The position numbers and the translations under genes are program-made. Below the pieces are notes generated by a model that saw only the letters and a list, made by a program, of their open reading frames with translations, was not told the origin of the DNA and made no database searches. A DNA stretch of 64,000 nucleotides from Litomosoides sigmodontis. Lineage: Eukaryota > Nematoda > Chromadorea > Rhabditida > Onchocercidae. Of this stretch, positions 42,307 to 55,800 are shown piece by piece. The stretch spans positions 3,099,738 to 3,163,737 of the forward strand of contig OY718808.1 of assembly GCA_963070105.1 (NCBI GenBank), read 5' to 3'. Positions within the stretch are counted from its first letter, which is position 1. The number at the start of each line of letters is the position of its first letter.

Positions 42307-44332
42307 ATGGCAGAGGTGGTAATGTCATTCTAATTATAATCGTTAGATTTTTTTTCATAATAGATGCTTTGGATTTTGCGAGAAATGGGTGATACATTCA
42401 TCAACTGACATTTACATTGTAGGCTTTGAAAGAAAAAGAGCTCGGTAATGCTGCCTATAAACAGCGAAATTTCGATGAAGCAATAAAGCATTATGATAAA
42501 GCTCTTGAGCTCGATCCTACAAATGTCGTTTTCTACAACAATAAAGCTGGTAGAATTTATTGTTTGAAATATAATCATGAATGGTTCTATTGCTGCAAAT
42601 TTGTTCATGCTTTGAAAATTTTATACAACAGGTGTTCTTTATACTATGGTGTTTGGCTCGTTATTGGAATGATTCATTTTTTTAAAACAAATTTAAAATA
42701 CGGTGAGCACTAATACTCACTTCTGCTCCGGATTGGGTAATACACCAGCGACACTGTAGAAGTTATGTGCGTTATTGCAGCGGTGCTTTTCGAGCAAAAA
42801 AAGTATGGTGAATGTATCGAACTGTGCAAGAAAGCAGTGGACGTTGGACGTGAACAACGAGCCGACTATACACATATTGCAAAGTAAGCTGTTTCAGAAG
42901 ATTTGAATAGGTGGGATGATAATGCCTTTTATTTAGGTATATGTAAATATAGAAAAAGGTGTTCTTCAATAATTGTATTCAAATTAGTTTCTGGCTTTTA
43001 AAATGCAATAAAACGATTTCACAGGGCGTTCTCCCGTATAGGGAATGCTTACTTGAAGTTGGACCAGTTGAAAGAGGCAATTACCTATTTCGATAAATCA
43101 CTGTCCGAACACAGAGATCCGGTAAGATAAAATTTCAGGTTTCTATTTTTTTGACGGTTCAGTTATTCAGTGCAGTTAATTCCAGACATCTTGTTTATTA
43201 GACGCCAAATTTGGTTAACTATGGTTTTCTCATAGATTATGGAGCCTCTTAGTCGCTTCCTCTTATTCGTCGGGTGACTGATCGAGCTATCATTTATGGG
43301 AATTTATTACAGGAAATAGTGAAAAAGAAGAAGGCGTTGGAAAAGGATTTAGCCGAGAAAGAAAGATTAGCTTACATAAATCCGGAAATAGCGGAAAAAG
43401 AAAAGATTAAGGGCAACGAACTTTTTAAACGAGGTTTTTTTGAATTTTCCGGAGAAATATTTTACTATTGCAGGATTTGTAAATATGCTAAATTCATGTT
43501 CTTTACAATAATCAACGGCAGCCACCCTCGACGGATCTCTAAGCCTTATATTATTTTTTGGTATTTCTTGTGCTACTTTAGATATTAGGAAGTTTTTAGG
43601 CAAATATCCGGAAGCCATGAAGCATTATAACGAAGCCGTAAAGCGAGATCCTGAAAATCCTGTCCTTTATTCAAATAGAGCGGCATGTTACACAAAATTA
43701 ATGGAATTTCAGCGAGCACTTGAAGACTGCGATACATGTATCAAGAAAGATCCTACTTTTAGTAAGCTTATGGAATTTTATTGGAAATTACATGCATACT
43801 GTGTTAATTTGCACCTAAGAAATTACATATATACATATATATATTTTTTTTGTACATGTTATATTTTTGTCCTTTTCAGTAAAAGCCTATATTAGGAAGG
43901 GCGCGGCATTAATTGCACTTAGAGAATATGGTAAAGCACAGAGCGCATACGAAGCGGCTCTTGCATTAGACAGTAATAATCAGGAAGCCCGTGATGGCTT
44001 AATTAATGCAATGAGCAACAATAATGAAGATCCAGATGCTGCACGAGAGCGTGCATTGCGGGATCCAGAAGTGCAGGAAATACTGAAGTTCGTTTTCATT
44101 AGATATTTTTATGAAGTTCCAGAAACCGTACTGCATATAGCTTTTTGGCTTTTCAGTGACTCTTTTCGAGTTCCTTTAATCCATGACAGTCACTTTCAGG
44201 GACCCAGGCATGCGACTACTGTTGGAGCAAATGAGTCAGGATCCTGGAGCAGTACGTGAGCATCTCCAAAATCCGGAAATATTAAGAAAACTAATGAAAC
44301 TACGCGAAGCGGGCATTATTAAGATGCGATAA
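42307..44332 (+). CDS. sti-1: STI1/Hop, Hsp70-Hsp90 organising co-chaperone, nematode short form, 320 residues, 8 exons
   Basis: Cytosolic adaptor binding the C-terminal EEVD tails of Hsp90 and Hsp70. Exons: 42307-42318, 42423-42549, 42781-42883, 43025-43121, 43313-43433, 43600-43761, 43880-44087, 44200-44332; all phases agree, 321 codons with TAA. TPR2A (about 4-115) keeps all five carboxylate-clamp residues by spacing: K9, N13, N44, K81, R85. The linker [20 protein letters not shown] and TPR2B (about 137-250) follow, then the C-terminal DP2 domain (DPEVQEIL... [13 protein letters not shown]... AGIIKMR). TPR1 and DP1 are absent: the 12-nt first exon (MAEV) leads straight into TPR2A, as in C. 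elegans STI-1, also 320 residues. A heat-shock element lies upstream and an AATAAA downstream. Confidence 0.96.
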
Positions 44333-44634
44333 AATAGTTTGAGCTTCTTATTGCGTAGTAAATGTCCGCTCCATTGGAGAGGTTCCATTTCCATTTTTGT
44401 TGAGTCTCTAGAAAGTTGTTGTAAGTTGTTCCAATAAGTAATCAAAGATAGCAAAAGTTACGAGCACCTATGGTTTTCTAAAAGGGTTAAGTTTTAGAAA
44501 CATCACAGGAGCTTGACTAGGCGTGTTGCTATTAGAGCGCCGTACCCTTGCATTATCCCTGCTTATTCTGATGTCATCTTTTTCACGTTTGTTCATTTTT
44601 GATAAGTGACTTTCGTTTTATTTTGCTGTCTTTT

Positions 44635-44640
44635 AATAAA
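44635..44640 (+). terminator. Poly(A) signal of STI1
   Basis: AATAAA 303 bp after the STI1 stop codon, in a T-rich context, and the first canonical signal downstream. The convergent pseudokinase gene ends at 44804, so this leaves about 160 bp between the two 3' ends. Confidence 0.55.
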
Positions 44641-44803
44641 ACTATTTCTTCAATCAGCTACTCGTAGAACATCGCAGAATTGTTTTAATTCGGCTTGACG
44701 ACGTATATGAAGTACAAATGAGATCAAAAATTGCCTGGAAAGGTTTTATGATTGACATAACATTACTGAAATGGCAAACTTTACAGAATTTTAAGGAATT
44801 TTA

Positions 44804-47800
44804 TTATTTCGGTTGAACATGAAACAAAGTTTTATTTAAAGTTTTAGGTGATTTCATATTTTCGAGCATTTTCAACAGTGCTTGTGGAGTAACGGAGAGG
44901 AGAAATTGCAAGCGGAGCCGCTCGTAAACTTCGTTTAACGAGCAAGAATCGCCAGCCACTTCACGAAACTAGAATTAATATTTTTTAACAAGTTTGGGCA
45001 ATGATACTGCAATGTAGGGCGAAGTGTCATTTTTCGTTAACCGATGCGCATTTAGAACTTATCCCTTAAATTGATCTGGAAAATAAGGCCTTGATTGCAG
45101 TATTGAGTATTTCATCTAGAATTCATTTTTTGCCTTAAGTTGTACTTTTACCAAGTAATTGACATAATCGGCTCGTTTCGAGTCAATCCAAGCTTGTGCA
45201 TCCTCTTCATCGCTGAATTGTGATGCCTCATGACCAACAAACATACCAAACTCCAAAGCTTTCTGTGCTTCTGTCAGAGAGCTGGACTTGTCTTGTTGGA
45301 GTGCTTTAGCGCATTGCTTAAAATTGTATGATAAGTAAGAAGCTCCTAGGTTTATTCTTCACAGATGCAAGTTAACAACTATCTTAAGAATGGAAGTATA
45401 TCATTATCTGAGACATACTGCATACGAATGCGAGTAATTGACTACCTGAATGGGCGCTGTAAAATGTGCTATTGAATTATGATTTAAATTCAACATTGTT
45501 GAAAGTATTTCCAGACCATAATAACATAATCCCGTAATAGGCTTCCTGTTCGTCGTTCTAAGCGATTCCTGAAAATCTAGTCTAATAAGCCTCTATCATA
45601 TGAATATCATAAGAAAATTGAAATATGTTAGCTAATTTATCTATCAATTTGCTCTTTTTTGCTTTTTTTTGTGCTACTTTCTCTGATGTTCCGTTTTTCG
45701 TCTATTTTCGTCCATTAAAAGGTGAAATTTTGATTCATTTTTTTTTGAAAAGTGAGATAGCAGTAAGCTATCCCTAAAAGTAGCGTTAAAAATGATGATT
45801 TTGTAGAGAAGAATGATTAGTTATCATCGCCGCAACGATGGACATTTTTATCTCTCTTAGGGAAGACGAAGATTGCATTGGCTACCATTCCTCATTCATA
45901 CAAATTGGCTCAAATTTGGAGGAATGTGAAAAGGTTATAGGAATTAAGTGAACGAGAAAGAGTTACTTGAAGTAGTAAAATCCTTGGTAAATAATCCAAA
46001 TTACCAATGTTATGAGTTGTTTGAGTGTATCTAAACCATATATCACGTATATGTAAATCTTGGCTTGTTCAAATTTTTAAAGCAATAAAAAGCAAGCAAT
46101 TGTGAAAATATGTTGAATGAGCGGAATTTTTAATGCAATTAAATTCACACCTGCATAGCAGAATAAATTCACTTAAATCACTGTTGATCGTTTCAATGCC
46201 ATTCAATTGGAATGATTTTAATGCACAGATAAGTTGTAATAAGGTAAAGCACACCATCTGTTCGTACTCTTCAGCGGTATGCTAAAATTGCAAAATTTTT
46301 AAATTAAAATTTAATCAAGATTTGTTGAGATTTGCTATCGCAATTATTGTTTCATTAAAATATTACAGCATCCGTTGGACGAAGTGAAAATGACAGCGCT
46401 TACTAACTTGTTGATGATTAGTAGCAAATGAACTGAACGTCAGCAAATTATGTCGCGGAATGATTAAGAAGCGATATTTTTGACTACATTGATGTTGCGG
46501 AATGCTTTGAAGTATGCGACATACCTATACAATTAGTTTTTTAGTTAGTTAAATTATGCAACAAATAATAAATCTAATTTAGTGATAATAACAGTTACTT
46601 TAAATGAATTGAACTAATTTCATAAAGTTATCGCTTTGCTTTGCTATTTTTACGATATATTTTTAGAGTGTTAAATTGATCATTTGTGCATTAAAAAAAA
46701 AAACACTAAGTCATAATTTAAAATGTCAATCTGTACAGCACAGATTGACGTGTGAATTATAATGCTATTGAAAACGAATTGCACCTCAGCTTGTTCCGCT
46801 TTAATTTCTACAAGTGTTGGTGGATTCCATATGTTTCCAGTGAAAAGATCAAGTTTCACTGGGTTGGACTGAGTGACCACAGGTTCAGCCTAGAAGCACA
46901 GTGTATTTGATCAGTGATAGAATAAGCATTATTTAACATTTGTAATTAATTCCATCTTACAATTACGTTGATCGCCGCACTGAGAAAGCTATCGTGTGGC
47001 AAAAATGCATTAAAAACATGCGTGGAACATTTCGAAAAGATCGGTATCATTGATTCGAAGATTAAATCATCCAACTTCAATCTAAAATTATCAAATTTTA
47101 CAAAAAATTTTCCCCGTAATTAGTTGAAGCTAAATTTTCTAGCTTCAACTAATGATAGGAGAAATTTAAATTTCCTTCCGAAATTAATGCATTTTTGAAT
47201 GAAATTATCTTTAAAAAAAAACCGCATTACTTTTGTAGATTTGCTTTTGATATCGATAAATTACGCCTTATGAAAAATTTTTTCTCATTTAGCGAAGCGT
47301 ATTGCAACATTTCAAGATTGCTTGAGGTCATCTGCAAAAGCTCATATGCTAGAAAATCATTTTTGAATTATTTTAAGCTGAAATTCATTCTAAAAATTAA
47401 ATTTAATTTAGCAATTTTTTTGATGTTCAGCAATTGGATTAGAGCTATCTCTAATCCAATTCCATCACTTAAGACTGATAATATGGGCACCAGCTAATAT
47501 AAGCTAAAGTGTGTGCTAGCATAAGTGTGAAAATATATGGCGATGACTTATTCTCACTGGCCTGCTTGTACAATCCGATCGCAAATGCCGTCGAATTATC
47601 GTCTCGTGTTTCGCTACCGCGCTTACCCCTTGGTGATGTTGGATGTGGCGGTGATGACGTTGCTGACAATTGAGCCAGCGCTACTAAAGTTGTTGCAAAA
47701 TTTTCGTTGAAGCACATTGAATAATGCAATCTCAAGTGATCATTCTGTTAAACGTAACTGAGTGAAAAAAAAGCACTTTTTAATAAAATGTCAACGATAA

Positions 47801-50515
47801 CATTTTAAAAATAGTACGTTGACATCTGCAAAATATTTTCAAAATTTCAAAGCTTTCTAATTATTGAGTTATTCTTGCAAAAATAATTATTATTTTACAT
47901 GCTCATTACTTCGCTTTAATTTTTTGTCCCTATAATTCCACAGTACATTTTTCATGAATAAATTGAGCATGAAAAAAAACGACGAAATTTATCCAACCAT
48001 ATGAAGGGGAGAATGATGTGTCAGTTGAATTCCTTTGTGAGTCAATTTCTAAAATCGATCTGTAACAGTCAACATTTTGAGTGTATCGAAATTGATATTT
48101 CATTGGATCATTTTGATGGAAAGAATTCTTGTTGAGGAATGCTCGTTGTTTCACATCTACCAACTAAAAGATGATTGATATTAGTTGTGAAGAGAATATT
48201 TGAATATTTTTAAAATAATTTAACAACTTTACGAACTCTGAGACTGTTGGTTCGGCTTGGATGCATGTGAGAGGATGATGATGTTGGTAGTGCGTGCGGT
48301 ACCGATGATATCTTGGATGTTATTAATAATCGTGGTTGTTCCACATCACTATCCGTGTACGTATCATTTACGTGCGTAAGCCATTGTTTCGGCAATGTAT
48401 TGCATGCGTTCTTTTCGTTGATTGGCGCAGATGTCGTAAATGCTCGCATCTATAACTGTTGAAATTGCTTATTCTGTCAATTTTAAAGTATTTAATTTTG
48501 GAATGTGTTACTTTGTCGTTTGTCAATTTGTAATTATCGTAATTATCGTCCGAATGTGCAACTATTGATTGCTCACAATCCGGCATACTGAATCCTCGAT
48601 CCGATTTGCAATCACTTGCACCACATCGAATTCGTCCACGTTGCTTCTGCTGTTGCAATGCACGATCACTTGCTATCTGATCCATTAAAAAACACTAAGC
48701 GTTAAAATTTCTGATACGTCAGATAAGATCTAAGTGATCAGGAATTTAAATTTCAAGTGTGATATGATAGAATTTAGGATATTTTATCACTTCTTCACAT
48801 CAACTGAAGTGATTGAACATCGAAATTTGGCAATGATTTTGTTTCAGTAGCAAAATTAGAGTGTGCACACCTTGAATTTGTTTAAGATAGTTTTAAAATT
48901 TTTCAACTCCGGCAAATCTTTCACTTTCTTTTCCGCTATCATTGACAATGCCCTGGAACATATGCAAATAATATGTAAATTTTGTTGCTTATTAGAGACA
49001 AAATGCAATCTCTCACCGATAGTGATCAGTAAATTGGCACAAATGTCGCGTGAAATATCGACTGGTATCATCCTTGAATTATTAGGAAAAAAAAATTTTA
49101 GTGAAATGATAGAGTTCATGAGTGATTGATGTGCGTAAGAGATAGCAGCACACGTCGATTATACTTACGTAAGGCAAACACATAGCGCACGACTGTGTCC
49201 ACTACGGTCACAAGTGTAACAATGCAATTTAGCGAGTTCAGTGAAAGATTAATCATCATTAGGAGAGTAGCAAATATTTGCCTTTTAATCTAACCTGGAT
49301 CTCAATTCTGGATAACATACTTTCGCAGATCGTTGTTGCACTGCTGTACCTTCGTTTCTACTGTCAATTGCATTCATTTTATTGCACTAAAAGTACTGTA
49401 AGCATATATCTCGAATTTTTCAAAAATTTAAAACAATGATTTCGTGAAATTGTAACGCATTTCAAACTAAAATTTTGACCGTAAAGAACTGAAATTAGCT
49501 TTGACTGGGAATTTAATTCATCATAAGATGCATACTCCACTCCCTCCCACGCAGTAAGTCTCTCTCATCATCTATTACAGCTATCATCCACTACATCGTT
49601 TTCTTGCTGCCACATAGATTTCAATAAGGAATTTAAATTAAATTACACTTTCTTCTGAAATTTTAAATCGAATTGTCTTACATTGTCATTTTCCATATAT
49701 TCCATCCTTCCAAGTTCTGCTACGTTTTTACTACAACTTCGGTTGATCGATGTAGCGTATCTTGGCTTTGGTCTTAGGATGTCGTCGCTTGGTGCGTGAT
49801 CGATGAAGGGTGGTGGCGCTACCTGTATCTTCGGCGCTTTTTGATTTGCATAACTTCTGTACGTAGAAAATGCAGATTTCTGAGATGGATAAAGTGACGT
49901 ATGGTTGTTACGCCCCAGTTTTTGTTGTCTGTAATCAATAAAAGATCTGAAATCGAAATTCATTTCTTAGAATTTATTTTCTGTTTAATCTAATCTAAAG
50001 TGTAAAAACCAATGTAAACTTTTTGTTGCTGTTTTCTTGCTTTTTTTTTAAAGCAAAAAGTTAAATGAATTAATGAAAGATCAGATTGCATGTGTAAATT
50101 TTAACAAAAAATAAGAAAAAAAAAGTCGCAAATACATTTTCATATGAAATTTAAATGCGTAATATTTTTTTTGGCACAGAAAAAAAAAGGTCAGAAGAAT
50201 GATTTAACTCTAAAAGTTTTCGCTTTTTCAAAATTTTGCTAAAATTTTTACATTTATTTTAAAAAATAAAGCAAATAATTGCTTCCAAAAAACATACTTA
50301 ATTTGATAGCATTTATCAGTATCGTTGATATCACAGTGAGTAAAATTAATTTGCGGTTTAACAAGGGGTGGAGTGTTAATAAAATTGCTAATTAAGGATC
50401 GTTGATTACTGTTGGTGAAAGCTTGCTGTGATAATTGCTCTTTTGCGTAACCGTGTCGTCTGCCAGGTGTATGCCGTGGATCTTCGATCATTTGAGAGAA
50501 ATCCATTTTTTTCAT
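44804..50515 (-). CDS. PEAK1/Pragmin (NKF3)-family pseudokinase, about 835 residues, about 18 exons
   Basis: Exons: 50515-50298, 49946-49682, 49386-49321, 49201-49169, 49072-49017, 48952-48871, 48676-48512, 48449-48228, 48163-47984, 47744-47548, 47081-46961, 46889-46785, 46524-46408, 46281-46151, 45773-45678, 45568-45446, 45316-45152, 44968-44804. The C-terminus shows the family: GLCYYGLEIL, TEAQKALEF (compare PEAK1 SDAKGILQC), QAWIDSKRADYVNYLF (compare QNWLDIKRTLLMIKFAE), then LNEVYERLRLQFLLSVTPQ (compare ISLEDWLCAQYLAFAT). These are the C-lobe and the dimerising SHED helix. The catalytic-loop equivalent reads ETINSDLSEF with no HRD, so no phosphotransfer is expected; the vertebrate members are signalling and cytoskeletal scaffolds. 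The N-terminal part is Ser/Asn-rich and proline-containing (QVAPPPFIDHAP). The junction 45678 to 45568 does not keep phase, so the exon at 45773-45678 is doubtful. The microexon 49201-49169 (33 nt) is also tentative. Confidence 0.75.
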
Positions 50516-52890
50516 TTAGTTAGAAGTCCAGCTGTAAGAAATTTAATTTGTTGTTAAAAAATTTACATTTCGAAATCTTTTTAGGCACTGAGCGCTGCCG
50601 ACTGAAATCTTCAAACATATTCAATAAGATTAATTAAAAATTTGCAATTTTTAATTTTACTCCTTTTTATAAATCGTTATTTAAACCGTATTGATGAATT
50701 GATTTGGAGAAGGCAAAAATTCAATAGATGAAACTTTTTTTTTGAGCAAACAACTTCATCTACTTTTCCCTTACTTTTCCAATTTTTCTCCAACTCTTTT
50801 TTTATCAAAAACTTTAGAATTTTATTAAATAAACATTTTTAAGTGTCAGCAAGTAAATAGTATGAAAAAAAAACTGAAACAAATTAATGAAATGATTGAT
50901 GAAACTAGTAACATTTCTTAAATTTGAAAGGAAACAGAAATAAGTTATTAATTAGCATAATTAGTAAAAAAAACTAATAATGAACTTTAGGTAAAAGTTC
51001 AAAAATTTTTATCTCTCTCTCTCATACTTTACCTAAATAAAAGTAGCAATGTAACTGAAACAACTCAACCAACTTCGTCTTTTTTAATCCCTTTCTCTCT
51101 CTTCCTCTCTCTCTCTCTCTCTCCCTTTCTTTTTCCCGTTCTATTACTAAACGAGTTAATAAGTGGTATTTGTTTTCATGAGAGTGAGAGTGCTAATGAT
51201 GGATTTAAGCTTTTATGCAATCACAATTGATTTATTTCCACCATTTTCTTCCTGTACCACACCGGAAAGCTAATAATAGTGCCGTTGATCCCCCACACTT
51301 CCATATTTCCTTGAAAACGGAAGAAACGGAATTTCGATGATTTCTCAATTTACTAATTTATTTCTACTGAATTCGGGAAAATATGATTTTTGAATTACAA
51401 AAGATGCGAATTGGTAACTGTGCAATTACAATAAATGAAAACTTAGTATTAATTAATAATTCAATTACAATAATTAAACGAAATTTATAGCTTAAAATTT
51501 TCGTGATTCGTATGCCATGGAGTATTTAAAATTATTTAGCAAAAGAGAGAAATAAAGGGAGAGAGAGAGCGAGGGAGAGAAAAGGAGAGCATTATACCTC
51601 ATACTACACCATACATTTAAATCGTACAATTTCATCTGCCAAAACATTTAATTAATTATTTAACTTAGCAATTGTTGCTTGACATTTAGCATGAAAGTAA
51701 CATATAATTTCAATTAAAATGTTTTTAAAAAAATATTTTCATGCTCAGATAAAAAGCAATCAGTAATTTTTGACTATATTCCAAAATTAAAAAAAATATC
51801 ACTTTTCTAGTGAGAAAAGTAGCATGCAAAATGAGTTAGAACAACTCGAAGAAAACTTCTAATACTGTAAAGTCATTCACTCTATCATAATTTTTCGCTA
51901 AAATTTAGCAATAAGAAAGAAATGTAAGAATTCGGAAAAAACATAAAGCTATTTGACAATGATAGATGAATGATTGATTTTGCAAAAATGATGAAACTTA
52001 ATGAAACGATGGAAATGAGAAGTGCTCAGAAGTGCTGCAATATGTAAATAGTAAACTTGAGGTATGTAAGTTTAACTAACTTAAATTTTTATTTGCTGAA
52101 CAACACTGAAGTGAATGGATTGAATAAAGCAAAGAAAATCTGCATCAAATGTTGCTATCATTTTTTTATCGATGAATTTGTTTTGATGAGGATATTTTTA
52201 AGTTCGTGATGTTTATCAATTCATCCACTTTCTCATAATTTTCCACTAAAATTTGACAATAAAAAGAGAATGGAAATTGAGCAGTATGTGCATTTGTTTC
52301 GTTTACATCTTTTAAATTTTAAATGAACTTTAAAAATCAGATAAAAAATTGCTAATGATTTTGTGCATATGAGTTTCGAGATGAAAAAAAAAGACACATC
52401 GATCATTAAACATAGTAAATTTCGAAGTTTAAAAAACATTAAATTTGGAGTCAATCCTTAATTGTAGGCTGAAACCAATCGTCATTCAATTCTAAAACTT
52501 TAAAATGTTCACATGCTTCATCGCTTTCCTTTTCCATAGACCGACCAACCTTCCATTCACAATTAAACACGATTTTAGTAAAGGATATAGAGCTGCAATT
52601 GTCCAAGCGGGAACGATGAGGCGCTCAATGCTCGGTCCGAATTTTGCAGGTTGGGCGTTTTGACTCATGGTTCCCGATTTTACGTGTTCGTCTCCGGGCG
52701 CCTTTCAGAATTTGTTAATTGCTTTTTAACAGTTACAACTTATTAATAGTTATGTGGATTTTTGCTCTTGTCGTCTGTTGCATGTGCATGTTTGCATGAA
52801 TTTTCACGTTAGAACCATGGTTTGAATATCTCATCCCTTCCGCATAATACCAATTTCGTATATTCTTAATTTTAGTTTCATTTATTTGGA
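50516..52890. promoter_or_regulatory. Divergent intergenic region, pseudokinase (left) and RAD51 (right)
   Basis: 2.4 kb between head-to-head genes. On the minus strand CTTACAG ends just before the pseudokinase start (about 50534). CT/GA tracts lie at 51015-51025, 51098-51125 and 51545-51590. A segment at about 52595-52720 (GTCTCCGGGCGCC and similar) is richer in G+C than its surroundings and probably belongs to the RAD51 promoter. I see no coding exon. Confidence 0.55.
52866..52875 (+). promoter_or_regulatory. Candidate trans-splice acceptor for RAD51
   Basis: TTAATTTTAG ends 15 bp before the RAD51 ATG, which fits a nematode spliced-leader acceptor with a very short 5' UTR. A cis intron in the 5' UTR is the alternative. 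Confidence 0.5.
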
Positions 52891-55800
52891 ATGGCTCAGA
52901 GACAAAAGGAGAAGCAAAAAGCTACCACTTCAGCGGCAGTAGTAGCAGCAGTAGAAGCAAGCAAAAGTATACCAGTTGAGGAGGAAGATGTCAATTCCTA
53001 CACCGTTGTCGATAAACTTGAGGTTAAGTGTCTTTCAGTAGAATTTAGTGCTTAAATTAGTTTTGATGCTTTGAAGCTTTCTTGAGTTATTTTTGGAAAT
53101 TTAAAGTAAATTTAGATTAGCGTTCAAAATTGGAACATGTACAGAAGTCCTAAAAATTGTACAAGTCAACATTGCATAGCTTAAAATCAGCATGCACGTT
53201 TGATAATTCTAGGACTTCAGCACATGTCCGGAAAGATTGCGAAAATGCAGAAATACATCAGTAATCAAATTGTTCTTTTCCTTTGTTTTTCTGGCTCATA
53301 CTTGTTTAATAAAAACAGTGGATTTAACACTGAGTGGTTAATTTACAAATTTTTAATACATTCACTGAAGAATGTAAAATGAGTGAATTTATTAAGTGCA
53401 CTGCTTGAAATTTTATGGCACTACAATTTGAACTTGATGTTCCAGAAATTTTTAGCAGTCCGGAATATCAGCTGCTGATATTCGAAAACTGAAAGAAGCT
53501 GGTTTCTGTACATTCGAAGCAATCGCTTATGCACCACGCAAAGAATTGTACGCCATCAAAGGCATAAGCGAGCAGAAAGCTGAAAAAATATTTGTAAAAT
53601 ACTTATTTCTTTGAGTCCTTTTGATTTATGCGGATAGGGGAAGGAAGAGGTTTTATTATTTTGTGAGATGGTTTATTCATGTGAGTCCTTTGAGAACTGA
53701 TCAAATTCCACAAATTACAGATTCAGTTGGACTGCGAAAGGGATTGAGTCTTAATTACAACACTACATTCCATCTCAAAAAGACACTAAAGAATTTGAAG
53801 TGCATTGTAAAAGCTTCTTTATGTTTGGAAAAATTCTAGGAATAAAATTTCATTCAGAAAGCTTTAGTACAAATTTTCACTGGGGATTGAAATCACTATC
53901 AGACTGAAAAAAATTGTGCTAGAATGTTTTCGTATGCTTTAAGGTAGAAGCAGCTAAACTAGTACCGATGGGTTTTACTACTGCTAGTGAGGTGCATGTC
54001 AAGCGTTCCGAGATCATCCAAATAGGCACCGGCAGTCGTGAACTAGACCGTCTTCTTGGAGGAGGTGTGGAAACGGGATCCATAACTGAGGTAAAATATT
54101 ATGTTGGTGATTACTACTCTGATGTTAAGTTTCTCGAACGGAGAATTTCTCAAAACTTTTGCAGATGAATTGGTAATTTTTAAGTATAATTTCAATAACA
54201 AGTTTTGAGTGGTAGTGAGTTATTCTGTTGAAACTAAAATCATAATTTTTTTTAGGTATTCGGCGAATTTCGTACTGGCAAAAGTCAACTTTGTCATACA
54301 TTGGCGGTAATGTGCCAGTTGCCGGTGGATTTGGGAGGAGCAGAGGGAAAATGCCTTTGGATTGATACTGAAGGTACTTTCCGTCCAGAAAGACTACTTG
54401 CCGTGGCTGAAAGGTTAATCCTTACAAAGTTTAATTGCTTAGATTTATTTACATTATTTGTTCAATCCCAGTCTTTGGCGGAGTGCATTATTGTAATGTT
54501 TATTTTTTGACATAATAATATTCCACATAATAGTATTAGTTGAAATTATTGATGGCAGAATATGGTACCGCTTTTTGGATTGAAAAGTATCGCAAACGTC
54601 GAAGTCACCATCAATGTTTTTTGTTGTTTCTAACAATTTTTATATGAACTTTATTGAAATTCGTTTGCTTTTAGGCATAAATTGTCTCCGCAAGATGTTC
54701 TCGACAACGTTGTTTATGCGCGTTGCTATAATACTGATCACCAAATGCAGCTTCTTATTCAGGCGTCGGCTATGATGGCGGAATCAAGGTTGGTTTACTG
54801 AGGAAAAATATTGCGTTTCTTTAAATTAAAATTTTGGCATTGTGGCTGGTACCAATTCCTATTTCATGAAACTGTGCCGTGATTTATAACATTGAGTTTG
54901 TAACACTGAAGTTCCATTTCACTATTTTTAATTACTCAAAGTTTAACGGGAATTTCTTTTACTGAAGCTGACGCCGGAGGTTTAAATTAATTTTAGGTAC
55001 GCACTGCTTGTCGTCGATAGTGCAACTTCGTTGTTTCGGACGGATTTTTCGGGACGTGGTGAGCTTGCTTCCCGGCAGATGATGCTTGCAAAATTTCTCA
55101 GAATGCTTCTTAAATTATCTGACGAAGTAAGCCAATAATTACTAATGCTTCGCTGCATTATTTATTTTTTCCTGTTTGTGGAGACATTGAATTTTACTTT
55201 ACAGTTCTGTTATGTCACCGATGAATCAACTGCAGTTTAATGAAGAGTGGCATACTTTTGAATTCTGAATTCCGTTTTCCATATAATATATTTTTTGCTT
55301 ACTTTCTGAAAAAAGTTTTTTCATCTTTATAATCATGACATTGCACATTGCACATTCAAAATGCAATTTTTTCAGTTTGGTGTTGCCGTAGTAATAACCA
55401 ATCAGGTGGTATCACAAGTAGATGGAGGTTGTGGTATGTTCCAAGGCGAGACAAAGAAACCAATTGGAGGGAACATTATGGCTCATGCTTCTACAACTAG
55501 GCAATTACCATATTTTTTTGTTTTATAATTGTTGTAGTTGCACTAAAAATGATTCAAGCTCATAACTTGCTGCTGAACAGTTTTATAACCACTACACTAT
55601 TATTTTTTTGAATAACGATGATTCTGAGTGGTGGATCATTGATTGTTCCCCACCAAACAGTGGAACTTCATGTTTAGTGCTATAGAGATCATCAGAACTA
55701 TTCACTACGCACGATACGTACTAGATGCGAAGTTCACGTTATATTGATGAAAGGTGACCGTATATGAGAAATGTAAATATCTCATTATAGGCTTTATTTG

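Noticed and set aside
49169..49260. Zinc-knuckle-like frame HCYTCDRSGHSRALCVC
   Set aside because: No acceptor precedes it in that frame. The 33-nt exon in another frame joins both neighbours in phase.
52590..52720. G+C-richer segment with GTCCAAGCGG and GGTTCCCGA words resembling tRNA pieces
   Set aside because: No cloverleaf can be drawn: the A-box and B-box words are not in tRNA order or spacing. It is more likely the RAD51 promoter.
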